Part shown: positions 54,736-64,000 of the stretch, piece by piece
Numbering within the stretch: position 1 is the first letter of the stretch
Layout: each line of letters starts with the position of its first letter
From: Lunatimonas lonarensis
Lineage (GTDB): Bacteria > Bacteroidota > Bacteroidia > Cytophagales > Cyclobacteriaceae
Reading direction: 5' to 3'
Assembly (NCBI RefSeq): GCF_000390185.1
Contig: NZ_AQHR01000088.1
Coordinates: 62,001-126,000, forward strand
Length of the DNA: 64,000 nt
Notes under the pieces: generated by a model
The model's database searches: none
Told to the model about the DNA's origin: nothing
Seen by the model: only the letters and a program-made list of their open reading frames with translations
Program-made: the position numbers and the translations under genes

Positions 54736-55983
54736 ATGAGTTTAGAAGGCACCTTCAAACGAGTACAAAATGCCAGCAGAGCCCTTTCCATGCTCTCGGA
54801 AGATACCATTAACCGCATCCTACGCTCTCTTGCCGATGAAGCATTGGCGTCGGTGGAAACCATCCTGCAAGCAAACAAGTTGGATCTTGCCCGGATGGAT
54901 CCCAAGGATCCCAAGTATGATCGGCTGTTACTGACCGAAGAACGGATTTCAGCCATCGCGTCCGATATCCGAAATGTGGCCAACCTCCCCACGCCCCTGG
55001 GAGCGCAGCTGAGCGAAAAAACACTCGAAAATGGCCTGCATATCGAAAAGGTGCGGGTTCCCATCGGTGTGATCGGCATCATCTATGAATCACGGCCTAA
55101 TGTTACTTTCGACGTATTTAGCCTCTGCCTAAAAACCGGAAATGCGCTGGTGCTCAAAGGGGGATCGGATGCCCACGACTCCAATACCGCCATTTTGGCC
55201 TGCATCCACCGGGTATTGGAAAGAGAAGGGATTACTTCGGATATCGTCACCCTGCTTCCCGCAGACCGAGAGGCCACCAAGGAGATGCTACAGGCGGTCG
55301 GTTACATCGACATTATCATTCCAAGGGGAAGCCAGGGACTGATCAACTTTGTGCGGGACAACTCCAAGGTGCCGGTCATCGAAACCGGTGCCGGGATCGT
55401 GCACACTTATTATGACCGCTCCGCCGATCTGGCAAAGGGAATGCCCGTGATCGTGAACGCAAAGACCCGCCGGGTAAGTGTATGCAACGCGTTGGACTGT
55501 CTGGTGATCCACCAAGATCGCCTGCAGGACCTGCTCCCTATCGGAAAGGAATTGGCGAAGAAAGAAGTGGAGATCTTTGCAGACGGGCCGGCCTACCGAA
55601 TTTTGAAAGGCTCCTATCCCGACACCTTGCTTTCGGAGGCCACAGAAGAACATTTCGGCACGGAATTTCTCGCCATGAAACTATCCATCAAAACCGTAAA
55701 CAGCCTGGAGGAAGCCTTGGCCCATATTGCCCGGTACAGTTCCAAGCACAGCGAGGCGATCATTGCCGAAGACAAGGCGACGATAGACCACTTTCTACGG
55801 GCGGTAGATGCTGCTGCCGTGTATGCCAATACCTCCACGGCGTTTACCGATGGGGCCCAGTTTGGCTTGGGCGCAGAGATCGGTATCAGCACACAAAAAC
55901 TGCATGCCCGCGGCCCCATGGCATTGGAAGAACTCACCTCCTACAAGTGGGTGATTCGGGGAGATGGACAGGTCAGACCCTGA
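54736..55983 (+). CDS. proA: Gamma-glutamyl phosphate reductase
   Basis: NADPH-dependent second step of proline synthesis. The 415-residue protein has [60 protein letters not shown], the catalytic Cys in [16 protein letters not shown] and [20 protein letters not shown]. It follows proB directly. No regulatory signal seen between them. Confidence 0.95.
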   Translation: MSLEGTFKRVQNASRALSMLSEDTINRILRSLADEALASVETILQANKLDLARMDPKDPKYDRLLLTEERISAIASDIRNVANLPTPLGAQLSEKTLENGLHIEKVRVPIGVIGIIYESRPNVTFDVFSLCLKTGNALVLKGGSDAHDSNTAILACIHRVLEREGITSDIVTLLPADREATKEMLQAVGYIDIIIPRGSQGLINFVRDNSKVPVIETGAGIVHTYYDRSADLAKGMPVIVNAKTRRVSVCNALDCLVIHQDRLQDLLPIGKELAKKEVEIFADGPAYRILKGSYPDTLLSEATEEHFGTEFLAMKLSIKTVNSLEEALAHIARYSSKHSEAIIAEDKATIDHFLRAVDAAAVYANTSTAFTDGAQFGLGAEIGISTQKLHARGPMALEELTSYKWVIRGDGQVRP

Positions 55984-56045
55984 GTTCACCAACATTCTGC
56001 CAATTCAGTATACAAACCCGCCATTGGCGATAATTCACAAAAACC

Positions 56046-56885
56046 ATGACACAACCTCTACTTCCATTGATTTCGCCCGAAGAGCTCTTTTCAATTGCGG
56101 AAAAAAGCTATCTATTAATTGACGCGAGCTTTGGCAAATCCACCTATGAAGCCAGCCATCTAAAAGGAGCCATTTATGCCGACCTGAACGCGGACCTTTC
56201 CGATATACAGCCGGACGCTGCCCAAGGTGGCCGGCATCCCCTTCCTACTACGGAACAGTTTGCCCTTACCTTGGGAAAATGGGGCATAAAATCCGATACC
56301 CATGTAATTGTCTACGACAACAAGCAGGGGAGCATGTCCGCGGCAAGGTTTTGGTGGATGCTACGCGCGGCGGGACACGAAAAAATACAGGTACTCGACG
56401 GTGGGTTTCAGGCAGCGGTAGAAGCGGGATTTCCAACCGAATCAGGCGAGGTAATTCCTATCCCGGTTGCGCCTTATCCTATTCAGGCATGGCAACTGCC
56501 CTTGGTAAATATGGCAGAAACGGAGGCTGCTGCTTCAGACCCCAACAAAACGGTGATCGATGTCCGGGAACGAGACCGATACCTGGGAATCGTCGAACCC
56601 ATAGATTTGGTAGCAGGTCATATTCCCGGGGCGGTCAATATCCCCTTTTCCAACAACCTGAACGCCACAGGCCGATTCAAATCCCCCGAGGAACTGAGAC
56701 ATCTCTACAAGCCCTTCGCGGACAATTCCGCTTCTGAAAACGTGACGGTGCATTGCGGATCAGGCGTTACGGCCTGCCATACCCTTTTGGCCTGGGCACA
56801 TGCAGGGCTTCCAATACCAAAACTGTATGTTGGTTCCTGGAGCGAGTGGTCCCGCAACGACAAACCCATCGGGATAGGGGAATAG
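56046..56885 (+). CDS. Two-domain rhodanese-type sulfurtransferase
   Basis: Transfers sulfur from thiosulfate or 3-mercaptopyruvate to an acceptor, in the cytoplasm. The 279-residue protein has an N-terminal inactive rhodanese domain (LLIDASFGKSTYEASHLKGA, HPLPTTEQFALTLGKWGI) and a C-terminal active one (VIDVRERDRYLGIVEP, GHIPGAVNIPF). The active-site loop is HCGSGVTACHT; the CGSGVTA form resembles 3-mercaptopyruvate sulfurtransferases. It is convergent with the next gene, 1 bp apart. Confidence 0.93.
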   Translation: MTQPLLPLISPEELFSIAEKSYLLIDASFGKSTYEASHLKGAIYADLNADLSDIQPDAAQGGRHPLPTTEQFALTLGKWGIKSDTHVIVYDNKQGSMSAARFWWMLRAAGHEKIQVLDGGFQAAVEAGFPTESGEVIPIPVAPYPIQAWQLPLVNMAETEAAASDPNKTVIDVRERDRYLGIVEPIDLVAGHIPGAVNIPFSNNLNATGRFKSPEELRHLYKPFADNSASENVTVHCGSGVTACHTLLAWAHAGLPIPKLYVGSWSEWSRNDKPIGIGE

Positions 56886-56886
56886 G

Positions 56887-58047
56887 TCAGCGGGGAGGCA
56901 GAAAGGTTGACAGATCTACCTGATCGAAGCGGTATTCATCTTCAAGGTCCTGAAACGCTGCATTGACAAATAGGCCGTTTCTGGTAACAAACCAATCTTT
57001 CAACTCCTCTCTGCCAGGGTAGTCAACCGTATACTCTCCCTTCAGCGTCCAGTCCCCATCAAAGATCCGTATCAGGTAATGTTTGGTACGATCAAACGTG
57101 TTGTCCCCATCTCCCGTTTCTCCGAGCTTTGTTAGCATAAGGAAAAGATCCCGGAATTCATCGTATAACAGTCCCAAATGACTCGATGCCTCTTTTGGTT
57201 GTAACCATACCTTAAAGCTACCATAGTCTCTAAGCTCGGAAGGAAGATAGGTAAACCTGTGATTAGTTTTGGGTGCCAATCGCTTAATCTCCTTTAAACC
57301 ACGCAACATGACCAAGGTATCGGAATACGGAAAACCAAACCAAAACTCTCCTCGTAACCGATCCAATCCACCATACGTCTGAAAGGCTGCCAAATCCGCG
57401 GAGAAACGGGCGTAGTCACTGGGCATCCTAAAGTAGGCTTGGTCGTGTAGCCCGGTTTCCATATTGAGACGCACCATCCAAGCGGCATAGTCGCTAGGCG
57501 CAGCTTCCTGGTAAATATTGTAGGGATTCAGCCCTACAAAAACCTCCTTTTCCTTACGAAACATCAGCCCATTTATCGGAAAAAAGCGCACATAGGCTTC
57601 TTTGGTGGTAGGAAAGCGTGCATTGGATTCGATATCGCGGATCTTGTTGCCTAACGTATCATAGTTAGCGACTCTTCCAGATGCACTGGCAGCGAACAAC
57701 GTATCCAATGACAATGGCATTCTAAGATCAGGAAATGACTTCATAGATTCCGGCCCTTCCCGGGGAATATCCCAACGTGCAAGCACATCATGGGTCTCCA
57801 AGTCAACTACCGAAACCCTCACTCCACTGTTCCTTTCGGGAGAGTTCGTCTCATAGACTACTAAATCCCTTCCATCGTAATTCCAACTTCTAAAACTGGA
57901 GAAATAAGAGGTCGTCACATCCCGCTCAAACGAATAAGTACCGACAATCAACTCCCCAAGCTTACCAGTGTGAATTTCTTCGTGCTGACCACTGCATGCG
58001 CTGAACAACGCCAAAAATCCAACACCAACTATTAAATTACCTCGCAT
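56887..58047 (-). CDS. DUF4221-like (6-bladed propeller) lipoprotein
   Basis: A 386-residue lipoprotein with lipobox ALFSACSG (Cys at 18). Beta-rich; VVYETNSPERNSGVRVSVVD, DTLFAASASGRVANYDTLG, EFWFGFPYSDTLVMLRGLKE and YDEFRDLFLMLTKLG suggest propeller blades as in the Bacteroidota DUF4221/BF3164-type group. Function unknown. It is convergent with the sulfurtransferase gene and divergent from the next gene. Confidence 0.72.
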   Translation of the reverse strand: MRGNLIVGVGFLALFSACSGQHEEIHTGKLGELIVGTYSFERDVTTSYFSSFRSWNYDGRDLVVYETNSPERNSGVRVSVVDLETHDVLARWDIPREGPESMKSFPDLRMPLSLDTLFAASASGRVANYDTLGNKIRDIESNARFPTTKEAYVRFFPINGLMFRKEKEVFVGLNPYNIYQEAAPSDYAAWMVRLNMETGLHDQAYFRMPSDYARFSADLAAFQTYGGLDRLRGEFWFGFPYSDTLVMLRGLKEIKRLAPKTNHRFTYLPSELRDYGSFKVWLQPKEASSHLGLLYDEFRDLFLMLTKLGETGDGDNTFDRTKHYLIRIFDGDWTLKGEYTVDYPGREELKDWFVTRNGLFVNAAFQDLEDEYRFDQVDLSTFLPPR

Positions 58048-58160
58048 AATTTCAAAACTAATAGTTTATCAGACAATTAAAAAAATTAACCTCAAAAGCA
58101 TTTCAAATATTCTTCAATATCCCTTACTTTTAAAGAGATTGACAGTCAACCCAGTACCCT

Positions 58161-60713
58161 TTGCGAAAGACAGCCTTTTTTGGAGCCCTATTTTGCATCC
58201 TGTGCCTGTCGGCCGGGTGGTTTTTCTTTGTTGGTACCTCTGAAACACGCGGTCCTTCCCCTGCCCTCTCTCCTTCAAACCAATTGAAAACGTTCCGTCT
58301 GCACGATGGACTTGAGATACGTCTGGTGGCTTCGGAACCCCTCGTGCAGGATCCCGTTCACATCCAATTTGATGCCGACGGACGTCTATGGGTAGTGGAG
58401 ATGCGCGGATTTATGCCCGACATTGACGGCATCGGCGAGCAGGAACCGGTGGGGAGAATAAACATCCTCGAAGACCTCGACGGAGACGGCACCATGGATA
58501 CAAGCACCATCTACCTGGACAGTCTGATCATGCCCAGGGCATTGGCATTGGTAAAAAACGGGGCGCTGGTAGTAGAGAACGGCACACTGTGGTGGACGGA
58601 GGATCTGGACGGGGACTGGAAAGCTGACGTGAAAACCGCCATAGACCCGGATTATGCCGGAAGTCACCTGCCCGAGCATTCGGCCAATGGGCTCCTGCGG
58701 GCCATGGACAACTGGTATTACAATGCCAAATCCACCTTCCGGTATCGCTTGACAGGCGATGGGTGGCTACGCGACAGCACCGAGTTCCGAGGGCAATGGG
58801 GCATCAGCCAGGACAACTTCGGCCGGTTGATCTACAATTACAACTGGTCCCAGCTCCATGGCGACCTGGTACCTCCCAACTTGCTACAGCGCAACCCCTA
58901 CCACCAGCCCACAACAGGTATCGACCACGGACTCACAGTGGAGCGACGCATCTATCCCATCCGGCCAAATCTGGCTATCAATCGCGGATACATCCCCGGC
59001 ATACTGGATGAAGAAGGCAAATTGCAGGAATTTACGGCCGCCTGCGCGCCTTTTTTTTACCGTGGCACCGCTTTACCTGAGGCGTTTTATGGCAATGTGT
59101 TTGTCTGCGAACCGTCTGGAAACCTGATCAAACGAAACCAAGTTATCGAAGAAGGAATCAACCTCCGGGCAATCGATCCCAATCCCGGAACCGAATTTCT
59201 CGCCTCCACGGACGAGCGGTTCCGGCCGGTAAACCTATGCAGCGGACCGGATGGAGCCCTTTACATTGCCGATATGTACCGGGGATTGGTGCAGCACGGG
59301 GCCTACATTTCTCCTTACCTCAAGGAAATAACCTTGAGCCGAAACCTCGTTTTGCCCATCAACCGGGGCAGAATTTGGCGGATAGTCCCCAAAGGATGGA
59401 AAGCGAGGGCAGCCGAACACCTCTCGGCCATACCCTCCGATCAATTGGTTAACCGCCTGGCCCATCCAGATGGTTGGCAGAGGGACATGGCACAGCGGCT
59501 GCTGGTGGAGCGGGAGGACACGACGGTCATCACACACCTTTGGAAGATGGCCCATCAACAACGGGACAGCTGGGGAAGCCTTCACGCCTTGTGGACCCTA
59601 CAGGGATTACATGCCCTGCACCCTGACAGCCTTCTGACATTTCTGAAAGAAGAAAACCCCTATCTGGCAGCTACTGCCCTACGCCTCATCACCTCCGAGC
59701 CAGGCGCTACCCCAGACCTACAGGCAAAGGTTTTGGAAGCTATTCAACCCTTCAAGCAGACCAATCCCTCTGTGCTCACTTTGCAAATGTGCCTATCGGC
59801 CAGTTGGTTTTCACCGGATGTATCCCAAAAACTTCTAGTGGACCTTATCAGTCAGCATCGTGATGTTCCCCTCTTTCGGGACGCTGTACTGAGTAGCTTG
59901 GGAAAAGATACCTTTGGCTTTTTCCAAGCCCTGAGCATCCATCCTGATTGGCATACCTCCGACCAAGATGGGGAGATTTTTGTGGAAATGGTCGCGCTGT
60001 CCATCCTACGGCACAAGGATCCCACAGAATCCCAAAAGCTGACGGAGTCGCTGGCCCAATTACTTGAGAGTGGAAAATGGACTGCCCGACCTCTCCTAGC
60101 TGCCATATCCCTGCTGTCTAGAAACCCTTCCCTTGATCCCATTCCCCTCCTGCATGCGCCTACCCTGATCTCAAGCGAAAGCCCTCTTCTCAGCCCCGAA
60201 CAGTCTGTCGCAATAGAACAACTTTTCACCTGGCCCGGACATATTCCAACCCCCCCGCGGGCATCTGTTACCTCAGTACTGTCAGACAAGGATCTGGCAT
60301 TATTCACACAGGGGAGGTCCCATTACCTCAGTGCTTGCGCCGGTTGTCACGGCTCGGATGGAGCTGGGGTGAAACGAATGGGGCCGCCTCTCGCAGGTTC
60401 TGAATGGGTCATTGGTGACGAAAAGCAGCTTTCCCTGATCGTCTTACACGGCATGGAAGGCCCGATCGAGGTAAACGGAGTCCTATACGACAGTCCCGAG
60501 ATTCTCCCCTCCATGCCTGCCCATACCCGTCTGGATGATGGAACCCTTGCCTCCATCCTCACCTATATTCGCAATGAATGGGGCAACCAAGCCGGGGCCA
60601 TTGAGCGACGCTTTGTGGCAACAGCCCGAAATGTCACCCAAGGCCGGGTATTGCCCTGGTCGGCGGAAGAGCTTCGTAACTACATCAACCGTGAATCACC
60701 CCCTTCCCCCTAA
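58161..60713 (+). CDS. PVC-type propeller dehydrogenase-like protein with C-terminal cytochrome c (TTG start)
   Basis: An 850-residue exported or membrane-anchored heme protein. The N-terminal anchor (TAFFGALFCILCLSAGWFFF) begins directly after a TTG; a stop lies 7 codons upstream and no ATG is available before the anchor, so TTG is the start. A propeller follows (PVHIQFDADGRLWVVEMRG, calcium-type LEDLDGDGTMD and EDLDGDWKAD, GPDGALYIADMYRGLVQHG), then HEAT-like helices (about 420-690) and a cytochrome c with CAGCHGSDGAGVKRMGPPLA and axial Met in LPSMPAHTRL. The layout matches the putative membrane-bound dehydrogenase group of Planctomycetes. It heads an operon with an isomerase and an SDR. 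Confidence 0.9.
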   Translation: MRKTAFFGALFCILCLSAGWFFFVGTSETRGPSPALSPSNQLKTFRLHDGLEIRLVASEPLVQDPVHIQFDADGRLWVVEMRGFMPDIDGIGEQEPVGRINILEDLDGDGTMDTSTIYLDSLIMPRALALVKNGALVVENGTLWWTEDLDGDWKADVKTAIDPDYAGSHLPEHSANGLLRAMDNWYYNAKSTFRYRLTGDGWLRDSTEFRGQWGISQDNFGRLIYNYNWSQLHGDLVPPNLLQRNPYHQPTTGIDHGLTVERRIYPIRPNLAINRGYIPGILDEEGKLQEFTAACAPFFYRGTALPEAFYGNVFVCEPSGNLIKRNQVIEEGINLRAIDPNPGTEFLASTDERFRPVNLCSGPDGALYIADMYRGLVQHGAYISPYLKEITLSRNLVLPINRGRIWRIVPKGWKARAAEHLSAIPSDQLVNRLAHPDGWQRDMAQRLLVEREDTTVITHLWKMAHQQRDSWGSLHALWTLQGLHALHPDSLLTFLKEENPYLAATALRLITSEPGATPDLQAKVLEAIQPFKQTNPSVLTLQMCLSASWFSPDVSQKLLVDLISQHRDVPLFRDAVLSSLGKDTFGFFQALSIHPDWHTSDQDGEIFVEMVALSILRHKDPTESQKLTESLAQLLESGKWTARPLLAAISLLSRNPSLDPIPLLHAPTLISSESPLLSPEQSVAIEQLFTWPGHIPTPPRASVTSVLSDKDLALFTQGRSHYLSACAGCHGSDGAGVKRMGPPLAGSEWVIGDEKQLSLIVLHGMEGPIEVNGVLYDSPEILPSMPAHTRLDDGTLASILTYIRNEWGNQAGAIERRFVATARNVTQGRVLPWSAEELRNYINRESPPSP

Positions 60714-60722
60714 ATACCGCTT

Positions 60723-61787
60723 ATGACTGCTTCAACAAACCTGTCCACCGACCGGCGATCCTTCATTCGACTGGCTGCATTGGGTGCCCTGGCGACCCAA
60801 TTGCCCTTGCTTTCTGCCCTAGCCGCCACCAATCGTACCGGCGTGGTAGTACATTCCTATGCGGCGAGGTGGCAATCTAAAACCGCCGATGAGCAGTTTC
60901 CCCCAATCACCGATGCCCTGGGACTCTTACGGCACTGTCACAGCATCGGGGCTGGAGGCATACAGACAGCCATACGGGGGTGGACAAATGCATTCGCCCG
61001 GCAGCTAAGGGAAGAAAGCGAGCAGGTTGGGATGTATGTGGAGGGGTCTGTCGCGCTGCCCAAGGATGCTTCCGTCCTCGGCCTTTTCGACCAAGAGGTG
61101 CAAATCGCAAAGGAAGCTGGCATCAACGTACTGCGATGCGTAAGCCTAGGCCCTCGGAGGTACGAGTCCCTGCATAGCTACCAGGAATTCCTCGACTTCC
61201 AAGAGCGAGGGTTAAAAGCACTGCAGCTTGCCGTGCCCATCCTAGAGAAGCACCGCATGCGCTTGGCGGTAGAAAACCACAAAGATTGGCGGAGCGAGGA
61301 ACTTTTGGCCATTTTACACCGGCTTGAGTCCGAATGGGTGGGTGTGACGTTGGATTTTGGAAACAGCATCGCACTGATGGAAGAACCACTATACACAGCT
61401 AAATTACTGGCACCTTATGTATTCAGCACCCACATCAAAGACATGGCGGTAGACCTACATTCCAATGGATTTAGCATGTCCGAAGTACCTTTGGGTAAAG
61501 GCATCCTTGACCTCCAAAAAATTGGTCAACTATGTCGACGCTACAACCCTCAGGTCACTTTCAACTTGGAAATGATTACCCGAGACCCTTTGGTGATTCC
61601 ATGCCTTACCGACGGGTATTGGGCCACATTCGGAGATAGGGTACCCGCCTCCAGACTTGCAGGCATCTTGGCCATGGTAACGCAACACCGTAACCCCCTA
61701 CCCAAGGTCAGCCACCTGCCCGCCAGGGAACTGCTGGCGCTGGAAGAAAAAAATGTGGTAAGCTCTTTGGCATACCGAATAAGATAA
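60723..61787 (+). CDS. TIM-barrel sugar phosphate isomerase/epimerase-like protein with Tat-like signal
   Basis: A 354-residue protein of the AP-endonuclease-2/xylose isomerase-like fold. N-terminal DRRSFIRLAALGALATQLPL is a Tat-type signal, so it is probably exported. Likely metal-site residues lie in LAVENHKDWRSEELL, VGVTLDFGNSIALMEEPL, FSTHIKDMAVDL and TFNLEMITRDPLVIP. The substrate is unknown; its position between a heme dehydrogenase-like gene (9 bp upstream) and an SDR suggests a sugar or cyclitol pathway. Confidence 0.85.
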   Translation: MTASTNLSTDRRSFIRLAALGALATQLPLLSALAATNRTGVVVHSYAARWQSKTADEQFPPITDALGLLRHCHSIGAGGIQTAIRGWTNAFARQLREESEQVGMYVEGSVALPKDASVLGLFDQEVQIAKEAGINVLRCVSLGPRRYESLHSYQEFLDFQERGLKALQLAVPILEKHRMRLAVENHKDWRSEELLAILHRLESEWVGVTLDFGNSIALMEEPLYTAKLLAPYVFSTHIKDMAVDLHSNGFSMSEVPLGKGILDLQKIGQLCRRYNPQVTFNLEMITRDPLVIPCLTDGYWATFGDRVPASRLAGILAMVTQHRNPLPKVSHLPARELLALEEKNVVSSLAYRIR

Positions 61788-61837
61788 CTTAGTTTTAGGA
61801 AATAGCAGAAACCTGAAAAACAAGAACCCTAAAAACC

Positions 61838-62620
61838 ATGAACCAACCCCTACCCGGCATCAAACTGTTTGACCTCAGCGGTAAGACCGCGATCATCACC
61901 GGCGGCTCCAAAGGTCTAGGCTTAGCCATGGCTGAGGGGCTTGCTTCTGCCGGAGCAACTATCCTGATCGCCAACCGAAACGCCGACGAAGGCCGGAAAG
62001 CCGCCGAACAGGTAGCGGCAAATTACCCCGTAAAGGTCGACTCCTTTTCAGTGGATGTAACCGACGAAGCACAAACAGCGGCCATGGCAGAATTTGCCAT
62101 GGACAGGTTTGGTCGCATCGATATCCTGATCAACAGTGCCGGCATCAATATTCGGGGGGCCATAGATGAGCTAACCCTTGGGCAGTTCGAGGAAGTCATG
62201 CGCATCAACGTCACCGGCACTTGGCTATGTTGCAAGGCAGTGACCCCTTACATGAAATCCCAAAAAAGCGGCAAGATCATTAACCTCGCCAGCACACTGG
62301 GCCTAGTGGGCTTGGCAAACCGTACTCCCTACACGTCCAGCAAGGGGGCCGTCGTGCAGATGACGCGGGCATTGGGCCTGGAACTGGCTCCTTTCCACAT
62401 CAATGTAAACGGCATCTGCCCGGGCCCTTTTCTCACAGAAATGAACCTGCCCATCGCCCATACCGAGGAGGCAAAAAGCTTCATCGTTGGGGCCACCGCA
62501 CTGGCTAGGTGGGGGGAATTGAAAGAGATACAAGGAGCAGCCATTTTCTTGGCCAGCGAGGCTGCCGATTATATGGTGGGATCCATGGTAACTGTAGACG
62601 GTGGCTGGACGGCGAAGTAA
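61838..62620 (+). CDS. Short-chain dehydrogenase/reductase
   Basis: A 260-residue NAD(P)-dependent oxidoreductase of the classical SDR family, cytoplasmic. Cofactor motif TGGSKGLGLAMAEG, NSAGINIRGAIDEL, catalytic Ser in NLASTLGLVG, YTSSKGAVVQM (Y-x-x-x-K) and the C-terminal GSMVTVDGGW. It resembles gluconate 5-dehydrogenase or 3-ketoacyl reductase-like SDRs; substrate not settled. It lies about 50 bp after the isomerase gene in the same direction. Confidence 0.92.
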   Translation: MNQPLPGIKLFDLSGKTAIITGGSKGLGLAMAEGLASAGATILIANRNADEGRKAAEQVAANYPVKVDSFSVDVTDEAQTAAMAEFAMDRFGRIDILINSAGINIRGAIDELTLGQFEEVMRINVTGTWLCCKAVTPYMKSQKSGKIINLASTLGLVGLANRTPYTSSKGAVVQMTRALGLELAPFHINVNGICPGPFLTEMNLPIAHTEEAKSFIVGATALARWGELKEIQGAAIFLASEAADYMVGSMVTVDGGWTAK

Positions 62621-62638
62621 AATGTCCTAAAACGAAGA

Positions 62639-64000
62639 TTATCCCTTCGGGATGGTAAAATAAAACGTAGACCCTTCGCCAAGCGTGGATTCCACGCGTA
62701 TTTTCCCTCCCCAGGATTCCACTTGTTTTTTAGCAATTGACAGGCCTATGCCGGTTCCGGCATACTCCTGTTGATTGTTCAACCGCTGAAAGATGACGAA
62801 AATACGCTCATGGTTTTCAGGAGCTATGCCAATACCCTGGTCGCTGATACTGATTTCCCAATAACCCTCCAATTCAGCCGACTGGATGGATATCACAGGT
62901 GATTCCCCCGGTTTGGAATAGTTTATGGCGTTATCCAGCAAACAATGTAAGGCCTGGATAAGCGGGGCTTTGCAGCATTTGACAGTAGGAAGCTTGGCAA
63001 CATTCAACTTAACAAATTTATCAGACATTACTTTTCTCCTAAGCAACTGATAATCCGCCACGAGTTCAGCCAAGTCCACGTACTCGATTGAATCCTCACA
63101 TTTTCCTGCCCTGGAATACTCCAGTAGGTCAACCACTATCCGCTTCATCCGCTTGGCACCATCTGAGGCAAAGTGTATGTACTGATTGGCCTTTTCGTCC
63201 AACTGATCCCCATACTTTCTCTTCAACTGATCCATAAAACTGGAGATCATTCGAAGAGGCTCTTGTAGATCATGGGAAGTGATAAAGGCAAACTGCTCCA
63301 ATTCAGCATTGGATTGCTCCAGTTCATGGGCGTATTTTTTCAGCGAATCGTTCAGGGCAAGCAACTGCTGCTCATAGGTTTTTCGTTCGGTAATTTCCTC
63401 GCAAATAGCTACCGACAGTATGGGCGCACCCTCCTCGTCCCTAACAAATACCACATGAAGGCGAACCCATACGATCGAACCGTCTTTGCGTACATAACGC
63501 TTCTCATTTTTGTATTCCGCTTCGCCCCTCGCAGCTTTGCTGTATATCTCCCAGTCCCGCTGTCGGTCATCCGGATGGGTCAACTCTTTGAAATTCATCG
63601 CATATAACTCGGCCTGACTATATCCTGTTATCGTTTCGTAATATGAATTGACCAAGGTAATTCTACCTGTTCTAGGATCTGCCTGCGCGATCCCGACGGA
63701 AGCGATATCAAAAATCGTCCTGTACTTAGCCTCGCTCGCCCGCAACTTTTCCTGTGCGACTTTTTGGTCGGTTATATTCTGGCTTAAAATCGCTATGTCC
63801 CCTGCAAGAGGAACAACAACAATCCGAAGCCAGGTAGGAGTGGAAACAAGATCACCTGCGTAGACTTCCTCCATGATCTTGGAAACGCCTGAGTTTGCCA
63901 CCTCCACATACGACGAAAAGAGTGGGGTTTCCCGATGGGAAGGAAACAACTCCAACAGGTTTCTGCCGACAATCTCATTGGAGTCGATGCCGTTTATTTT
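62639..64000 (-). CDS. PAS-domain histidine kinase (N-terminus beyond the window)
   Basis: The reading frame is open to the right edge (453 codons seen). A first PAS-like end (KINGIDSNEIVGRNLLELFP) is cut by the edge. A second PAS (YRTIFDIASVGIAQADPRTG to ICEEITERKTYEQQ), a short coiled coil, HisKA with FITSHDLQEPLRMISSF, and HATPase with LLDNAINYSKPGE, DQGIGIAPENHERIFVIF and GTGIGLSIAKKQVESWGG follow. There is no receiver domain. The HDLQEPL H-box is typical of bacteriophytochrome-type kinases. Convergent with the SDR gene, 18 bp apart. Confidence 0.92.
   Translation of the reverse strand, partial: KINGIDSNEIVGRNLLELFPSHRETPLFSSYVEVANSGVSKIMEEVYAGDLVSTPTWLRIVVVPLAGDIAILSQNITDQKVAQEKLRASEAKYRTIFDIASVGIAQADPRTGRITLVNSYYETITGYSQAELYAMNFKELTHPDDRQRDWEIYSKAARGEAEYKNEKRYVRKDGSIVWVRLHVVFVRDEEGAPILSVAICEEITERKTYEQQLLALNDSLKKYAHELEQSNAELEQFAFITSHDLQEPLRMISSFMDQLKRKYGDQLDEKANQYIHFASDGAKRMKRIVVDLLEYSRAGKCEDSIEYVDLAELVADYQLLRRKVMSDKFVKLNVAKLPTVKCCKAPLIQALHCLLDNAINYSKPGESPVISIQSAELEGYWEISISDQGIGIAPENHERIFVIFQRLNNQQEYAGTGIGLSIAKKQVESWGGKIRVESTLGEGSTFYFTIPKG

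Noticed and set aside
1-64000. tRNA, rRNA or CRISPR arrays
   Set aside because: Inspection of the gaps showed no cloverleaf-like or regularly spaced repeat pattern; a tRNAscan or CRISPR search could confirm this.

Overview
The window looks like a chromosomal segment of a Bacteroidota species, most likely Cytophagia and close to Cyclobacteriaceae (inferred from gene content only, no searches run). The signs are a SusC-type TonB receptor at the left edge, Bacteroidota-style -7 boxes (TAnnTTTG) in front of several genes, few Shine-Dalgarno sites, a Y_Y_Y sensor kinase, many short lipoproteins and the rplM-rpsI-rpsB-tsf order. Apart from one very AT-rich gap, base composition looks even and gene density is high. 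I saw no rRNA, tRNA, CRISPR array, prophage or intact insertion sequence.

Layout. 1-8.5 kb: start of a SusC-like receptor, an 822-bp gap whose core is only about 15% G+C, then tex, an HPt protein, a cell-wall amidase, a membrane pyrophosphatase and an OsmC-family protein. 8.6-18.1 kb: a methylmalonyl-CoA mutase in which the small and large subunits are one polypeptide, dnaA, an RsiV-like lipoprotein, the mutase chaperone meaB, and a hemJ-SCO-cytochrome c operon. 18.2-21.7 kb: two PLP enzymes (one apparently Tat-exported) and an AlkB-like monooxygenase. 22-29 kb: one minus-strand operon with two histidine kinases, a LolD-like ATPase, a MacB/FtsX-like permease and a DUF3299-like protein. 29-36.7 kb: sucD, then a planctomycete-like DUF1592/DUF1552/membrane cytochrome set with a PqaA-like lipoprotein. 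36.8-43.7 kb: an MBOAT O-acyltransferase, an SGNH-like partner, an unknown lipoprotein, a protein with an exact 210-residue internal duplication and a beta-propeller protein. 43.7-44.4 kb: a gene graveyard with a deleted REP-associated transposase. 44.4-51 kb: a pseudouridine synthase, ribosomal proteins and EF-Ts, a lipoprotein cyclophilin and an S9 peptidase. 51-57 kb: glycerate kinase with an alanine/sodium symporter, proB-proA and a sulfurtransferase. 57-64 kb: a DUF4221-like lipoprotein, a second PVC-type heme protein (TTG start) with a TIM-barrel isomerase and an SDR, and the C-terminal part of a PAS histidine kinase.

How the genes fit together. The mutase, MeaB and SucD make and use succinyl-CoA, as expected for propionate or odd-chain/branched-chain catabolism; AlkB could feed fatty-acid breakdown, but this is only co-location. 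HemJ, SCO and cytochrome c point to heme synthesis and terminal-oxidase assembly. Two separate loci encode exported heme proteins of the kind known mainly from Planctomycetes and Verrucomicrobia, next to Tat-exported enzymes, which suggests periplasmic oxidation of poly- or oligosaccharide-type substrates. The best candidates for something undescribed are the kinase-ABC-DUF3299 operon (possibly metal-related), the MBOAT-to-propeller cluster with the duplicated protein, and the fused mutase.
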